Of a stretch of DNA of 64,000 nucleotides, positions 60,365 through 64,000 are shown piece after piece; position 1 is the first letter of the stretch, and each line of letters begins with the position of its first letter. Source of the stretch: Deltaproteobacteria bacterium (GTDB lineage Bacteria > Desulfobacterota > Syntrophobacteria > Syntrophobacterales > Syntrophobacteraceae); contig JAJYDE010000013.1 in the NCBI GenBank assembly GCA_021777755.1, forward strand, positions 1 through 64,000. Reading direction: 5' to 3'. The position numbers and the translations under genes were made by a program. Below the pieces are notes generated by a model. The model worked only from the letters and a program-made list of their open reading frames with translations. It ran no database searches and was not told where the DNA came from.

Positions 60365-61408
60365 ATGAGCGACACCCACCGTTTGGATTACTTGCTTTTT
60401 CCCCATACGACGCTTTCTTCTAGAAGACTGGAAAACCTGTGCCTTTTTCTTCCGCGTCTGGAGATCCTGGAGGTCATCAGCCCCGCCCGGATCCCCGAAT
60501 GGGCGCGGGAAAGGATTTCCGCGCGCCCCGCTGTTAACGAAAGCGAGATGTTCTCCCGAATCGAAGGCTGCATAGCCGGATACCGCGATTTCGCCAAGGT
60601 TCATGGGGGGCCGGGCGGAATGCTCGGCTATATCAAAGAGGCGCTGAGTGAAATCGATGAGCCGCGCTACCGCATCCAGGAGGAGTTGCGGGGAAAACTG
60701 CCCGGGGCAAACGACACCGTGGAAATGGAAACGCTAAAGGCTGCGCTTTTCCTGGAGATGGCCCGGGAACTCGACGAAAAGGAGCTTGACATGGAAGCCG
60801 GCTATGACCGGCTAAACGCCATCGAGCAGCAATTTCGCGACATTTTGGGCATCGAGGACGAAGAATCGGAACAACTGCGGACAAATCTTGCCCAGACCCT
60901 TTTTCCCGATGAAAGCGGCTCGCTCTACCTGCTCGATAAAAGAATCGAGAGCTGGTTCCTCATGTTGTCGCGCGGCCCGGTTTCGAGCATGCCGGTTTTT
61001 GTGGCCGGATTTTCTGAAGCGATCGACCAGGTTCTCGATATCATCAGGACCGGCTGCGAGAGGAAAGGGAAGGATTTTTCCACAGCCGCCTACAAATTGG
61101 GACCCGTTTCGCTATCGAGGACCGAGGAGCGGGAGTCCTCACGGATTGCCTCCTCGTGCCTGCCCGACTTGGACCGCTTTTTGACAAGCGTCCTCCGAAA
61201 TGAAGACCCGCGTGAACTGGAGGGCAAACGCCTCGAACTGCAAAGCGCCTATGAAGGGCTTTTTAAAGGGGAGCCCGGGGACGCGAAGGCCATACTTAAT
61301 ATCACCGTGATAAAAGGCCTCTCCTGTGCGGACATCCCCGGCCTTTCTCAACCGGGTGCCGACGCCCTCGCCGGGCCGCCCATTTTTCTAAACGTTGAGA
61401 CGGGGTAA
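60365..61408 (+). CDS. Unknown conserved-looking protein after mqnD
   Basis: A 347-residue soluble, acidic, helix-rich protein that I cannot place. No signal peptide, membrane helix or known motif is visible; SRRLENLCLFLPRLEILEV and FTQDEEESEQL-like acidic stretches suggest a scaffold-like helical protein. It lies between mqnD (six-base gap) and terC (one-base overlap), so it is translated with them. Function not known. Confidence 0.6.
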   Translation: MSDTHRLDYLLFPHTTLSSRRLENLCLFLPRLEILEVISPARIPEWARERISARPAVNESEMFSRIEGCIAGYRDFAKVHGGPGGMLGYIKEALSEIDEPRYRIQEELRGKLPGANDTVEMETLKAALFLEMARELDEKELDMEAGYDRLNAIEQQFRDILGIEDEESEQLRTNLAQTLFPDESGSLYLLDKRIESWFLMLSRGPVSSMPVFVAGFSEAIDQVLDIIRTGCERKGKDFSTAAYKLGPVSLSRTEERESSRIASSCLPDLDRFLTSVLRNEDPRELEGKRLELQSAYEGLFKGEPGDAKAILNITVIKGLSCADIPGLSQPGADALAGPPIFLNVETG

Positions 61409-62112
61409 TGGGCTCCCTTTTCACCTGGACCTTTTACGGTGACTTTCTCAATATCATAGCCATCAACCTGGTGCTCTCGGGCGATAACGCCGTGCTGATA
61501 GCCATGGCCCTCAGGTGGCTTCCGCCCGAAATGAGGAAAAAAGGCTTCATCATTGGCGCGGCCGGCGCCGTGGCGGGGCGGATCGTTCTTACTTTCGCCG
61601 TCGCCAAAGTGCTCGAAGTACCTTTCGTCAAGCTTGCAGGCGGCTTGACCCTTCTGTGGATCGCGGTAAAGCTTTTCGTCCAGGGCTTTCCGGGAAAAAA
61701 AGACAAAGAGGTCGCCACCCTGTGGCAGGCAATCCGGATCATGTTCATCGCCGATTTGACGATGTCGCTCGATAACGTGCTCGCCATCGCCGGAGCCTCT
61801 CACGGGAGCCTCTTGCTGCTGACCCTGGGGCTTTCGACCTCCATACCCCTGGTGATCTTTACGAGCGGCCTGCTCTCCATGCTCATGGACCGCTATCCGA
61901 TCATAATTTATTCGGGGGCGGCCCTGCTTGGCAAGGTGGGAGGGGGGATGCTCGCAACCGACCCCGTGGTGGTCCGGCTTCTCCATCCCCCGCCGGTTGC
62001 CCGCTATGGATTCGAGGCCTTTTGCGCGCTGGGCGCCATTGTTGTCGGTAAAATCCTGTTAAAGCGCATGATAGCCGCCGACAAGGACGCGGCGCCCTCA
62101 AACCTTCAATAA
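61408..62112 (+). CDS. TerC-family membrane protein (YjbE type)
   Basis: A 234-residue membrane protein of seven or eight helices in the TerC/YjbE family, tied in other bacteria to manganese or calcium export and resistance to tellurite. Both acidic signatures are seen: NLVLSGDNAVLIAMAL (near 19-34) and DLTMSLDNVLAIAGA near 120-134. It starts one base into the previous stop. Metal homeostasis is the likely role; a role in loading metalloenzymes at the membrane is possible. Confidence 0.85.
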   Translation: MGSLFTWTFYGDFLNIIAINLVLSGDNAVLIAMALRWLPPEMRKKGFIIGAAGAVAGRIVLTFAVAKVLEVPFVKLAGGLTLLWIAVKLFVQGFPGKKDKEVATLWQAIRIMFIADLTMSLDNVLAIAGASHGSLLLLTLGLSTSIPLVIFTSGLLSMLMDRYPIIIYSGAALLGKVGGGMLATDPVVVRLLHPPPVARYGFEAFCALGAIVVGKILLKRMIAADKDAAPSNLQ

Positions 62113-62133
62113 CGGATCCGGGAGCGATCATCG

Positions 62134-62937
62134 ATGGCCATCCTTACGATTTCCAGGGATACGGGCAGCGGGGGAAGCGAGATCGGGCGGCTTGTGGCAA
62201 AAACCGCCGGCTACCGGTTGGTGGAGAGGGAAACCATTCTGGCGCGTGTAAAAGAGGCGGGCCACAAGTGGGACAAGTGGTCGGAGGGCATGGACGAACA
62301 CGCTCCCAGGCTCTGGGAAAGGTATGACTGGTCCTACCGGGGCTTTGTGGCCATGATGCAAAGCGCCATAATCGATGAAGCACTCTCAAACAGGGTGGTC
62401 ATTATGGGGCGGGGGGGCAACTTTTTGCTAAAAGGGGTTCCTTTCGCCCTGCGCGCAAGAATCGTGGCCGGCATGGAGGCAAGAATCGCCAGGGTTTCGC
62501 GCCGCGAGGATATTGACGAAGATTCGGCCCGCCGCTTCATCGAAAGAACCGACCGGGAAAGAGCGGGATTTCTTCTAACGGCTTACGGAAAAGACGGAAA
62601 AGACCCCCTGGACTATGATCTCGTGCTCGACACCACGGGTGTGGAGATCGAGCCGATTGCCACCCGAATCATTGAATGCTTGTCCCGAAATGACTTGATG
62701 GAAAACGAACAGGCTTTGAAAGAACTCCAAATGAAAGGGCTCGCTTGCGCCATAAAGGCGCACCTTTTCACCTGCCTGCCCTTTTTCATTCCGACCCTTG
62801 ATGTCGAATATGACGGAGAGGCCGTGTGCGTGCGCGGCATAGTGAGGCAGCCTCGGGAACGCGCCCTGGTGATGGAGCAAGCGGGTAAAACGGCCGCAAA
62901 CGCCCCCCTCAAGTGCGAGTTGCAGTACCGGCGCTAG
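62134..62937 (+). CDS. Cytidylate-kinase-like protein with BON-like C-terminus
   Basis: A 267-residue protein with a P-loop-like kinase domain of the cytidylate_kin_like group (ISRDTGSGGSEIGRLVA near 6-22, VIMGRGGNFLLKG near 88-100). Residues about 185-257 form a second part that looks like a BON domain (VEYDGEAVCVRGIVRQPRER). The function of this kinase-like group is not established; it may bind nucleotides. GGGAGCG precedes the ATG. Lies 21 bases after terC, apparently in the same transcript as mqnB-mqnD. Confidence 0.72.
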   Translation: MAILTISRDTGSGGSEIGRLVAKTAGYRLVERETILARVKEAGHKWDKWSEGMDEHAPRLWERYDWSYRGFVAMMQSAIIDEALSNRVVIMGRGGNFLLKGVPFALRARIVAGMEARIARVSRREDIDEDSARRFIERTDRERAGFLLTAYGKDGKDPLDYDLVLDTTGVEIEPIATRIIECLSRNDLMENEQALKELQMKGLACAIKAHLFTCLPFFIPTLDVEYDGEAVCVRGIVRQPRERALVMEQAGKTAANAPLKCELQYRR

Positions 62938-62982
62938 CATTCTCCCACAGCCCCTCGGAGACGCTCGGCGCTCCCCGCCCCC

Positions 62983-63020
62983 GCTACTTGTTTTTCCGCT
63001 ACCTGCTCCCTGCTACTCGC
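62983..63020. repeat. Degenerate GCTACTTG-type short repeat
   Basis: Repeats GCTACTTG, GCTACCTG, CTCCCTG and CTACTCGC at a 7-base step in the gap before the Uma2 remnant. Related in style to the strings at 24711 and 41071. Confidence 0.6.
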
Positions 63021-63144
63021 CACATGTTTTTCCTGGCGAACCGGGTGTAGAGATCGTATACTCCGGCAGCTAAGGCTGAAATAAATGGGGGCTGGCCCCG
63101 GTTTGAGTTTTCAGCCGCCGGGGCGCTCTTGGAAGGAGACTGGC

Positions 63145-63300
63145 ATGGAATGGCGTGAAGTGATCGAGCATCCAAGCCTGAAAAACTTGCCTTTCAAGAT
63201 TGAAACCAACGAATGGGGGCAAATCGAGATGACTCCAACCTCCCATGCACACGAGAGAAAAGTGGATTATTCCCGCAGTTCCCTGGACACATCGATTTAG
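63145..63300 (+). pseudogene. Truncated Uma2-family (DUF820) remnant
   Basis: A 51-residue frame from the ATG at 63145 (AAGGAGA upstream). Its first 40 residues follow the start of Uma2 endonuclease-like proteins: WREVIEHPSLKNLPFKIE, WGQIEMTP and SHAHERK. After that the reading turns to unrelated residues and stops at 63300, while full Uma2 proteins are about 180-200 residues and carry an endonuclease core further on. So it lacks the catalytic core and is a gene remnant. Confidence 0.65.
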
Positions 63301-63304
63301 AGCG

Positions 63305-64000
63305 ATGAGAGGAATTTTTAAGATCGCCCTCAAGCTGCTCGTAAACGACCGAGGCAAGTTCGCCGCGTTGGTCGTGGGGATCACTTTCGCCATTTTTCTA
63401 ATCGTGCAGTTGACGTCGATATTTTCCGGGATCCTCGCCAAGGCCTCTTCGACGGTCATAAATACCGGCTCAAGGCTCTGGGTGATCGACCCCTCGGTTC
63501 AAAATCCCCTCAACACCATTCCGTTGCCCGATTACGTGCTGGACGCGGTGCGAAGCGTCAAGGGGGTGGAATACGCGGTTCCGCTCTATTCGGGAATCGG
63601 CCTGGTGAAACTCAACAGCGGCGCCTATCAGCCCGCGACCGTCCTGGGCCTCGATGACACCAGCCTGCTTGGAAGGCCCGAATTGATTCAGGGCCACATC
63701 GAAGACATCTATTCGAACAACGCCTTCATAGTGGTAAAGGATCAGGAGTACGCAAAGCTCGGCAATCCCCCCATCGGGACCACCTTCGAGATAAACGATC
63801 ACCGGGGCGTCATCGTTGGCATCGGGCATGTGCCCGAAGGCAGTCTATTCGGAATCCCCACCCTTTACACCACTTACAGCCGGGCCATTCAGTATTTGCC
63901 AAACACAAGGTTCACCATAGCCTATGTACTCGTAAAACCCAAAAGTGAGGCCGCTATTGCCGGCATTATCGACAACGTGGCCAAAATAGGCTACAGGGCT
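63305..64000 (+). CDS. ABC transporter permease, FtsX/MacB type (cut by window edge)
   Basis: An open frame from ATG 63305 (MRGIFKIALKLLVNDRGKF) runs 232 codons without a stop to the window edge, so it was missed as a closed frame. One N-terminal membrane helix (ALVVGITFAIFLIVQL) is followed by a periplasmic MacB_PCD-like domain (PLPDYVLDAVRSVKGVEYAV and VKDQEYAKLG). This fits a DevC/MacB-type permease for lipoprotein or small-molecule export. Its ATPase partner should lie outside the window. Confidence 0.8.
   Translation, partial: MRGIFKIALKLLVNDRGKFAALVVGITFAIFLIVQLTSIFSGILAKASSTVINTGSRLWVIDPSVQNPLNTIPLPDYVLDAVRSVKGVEYAVPLYSGIGLVKLNSGAYQPATVLGLDDTSLLGRPELIQGHIEDIYSNNAFIVVKDQEYAKLGNPPIGTTFEINDHRGVIVGIGHVPEGSLFGIPTLYTTYSRAIQYLPNTRFTIAYVLVKPKSEAAIAGIIDNVAKIGYRA

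Overview
The window is a moderately GC-rich, densely packed bacterial chromosome segment with no rRNA, tRNA, prophage, complete IS element or CRISPR array that I could find. The gene set points to a strict anaerobe of the Desulfobacterota, most like the Syntrophobacteria; this is inferred from gene content, not from a database search. The pointers are futalosine-pathway menaquinone genes (mqnB, mqnD) plus a MenG/UbiE methyltransferase, a cysteine-type sulfatase with an anaerobic maturase, a 4Fe-4S/DUF3786 protein, an IspH-UbiA fusion, a SAM-cycle block (metK, ahcY and a deaminase) and many oxygen-sensitive Fe-S enzymes.

Layout. 0-6.2 kb (+): purM, rpmB, menG, a second methyltransferase, a membrane-embedded PHP phosphoesterase and a GT39-type transferase. 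6.2-9.6 kb (-): a CBS-pair protein and a 941-residue protein made of two complete SAH/MTA-deaminase-type amidohydrolases in tandem. 9.7-15.4 kb: an MBL-fold hydrolase, a small coiled-coil protein, then metK-ahcY, a strong intercistronic hairpin touching the next RBS, a DUF3786 protein, a decayed ferredoxin gene and a small internally duplicated protein. 15.4-29.7 kb (-): a long, tightly coupled run read from argC through truA, aspC, GT39, hydantoinase, HDAC-like amidohydrolase, rlmN, hisI, hisG, TPR-SPOR lipoprotein and an aminotransferase to engB and a glycosyltransferase-like gene. 29.7-30.7 kb (-): rplM-rpsI with a near-consensus promoter and a terminator. 30.8-36.7 kb (-): ppnP, gmhA and three nucleotide-sugar genes for surface polysaccharide. 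A gene-free 1.1 kb gap follows.

37.9-46.7 kb: an HGSNAT-like acyltransferase, a YkuD_2 L,D-transpeptidase, a serine beta-lactamase-like esterase, tkt-tal-zwf (pentose phosphate) and murI. 47.2-52.6 kb (-): IspH-UbiA, glutamate dehydrogenase and an orphan PEP-synthase-type ATP-grasp protein. 53-58.5 kb (+): a sulfatase cassette (anaerobic maturase, membrane protein, sulfatase without a visible signal peptide, DUF2092 protein, glycine-rich secreted protein). 58.8-64 kb (+): mqnB-mqnD, an unknown protein, a TerC protein, a cytidylate-kinase-like/BON-like protein, a truncated Uma2 remnant and the start of an ABC permease cut by the window edge.

The genes meet in a few themes: methyl-group and SAM recycling (metK, ahcY, tandem deaminase, four methyl or radical-SAM enzymes), menaquinone and isoprenoid synthesis (mqnB, mqnD, menG, IspH-UbiA), envelope polysaccharide, and core amino-acid and ribosome functions. 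I did not see one multi-gene system that is clearly new. The strongest oddities are single-gene architectures (tandem deaminase, IspH-UbiA, PHP in a membrane protein, HDAC-like protein with a Cys4 tail, self-duplicated small protein) and a translation-control-like hairpin at 13.8 kb.
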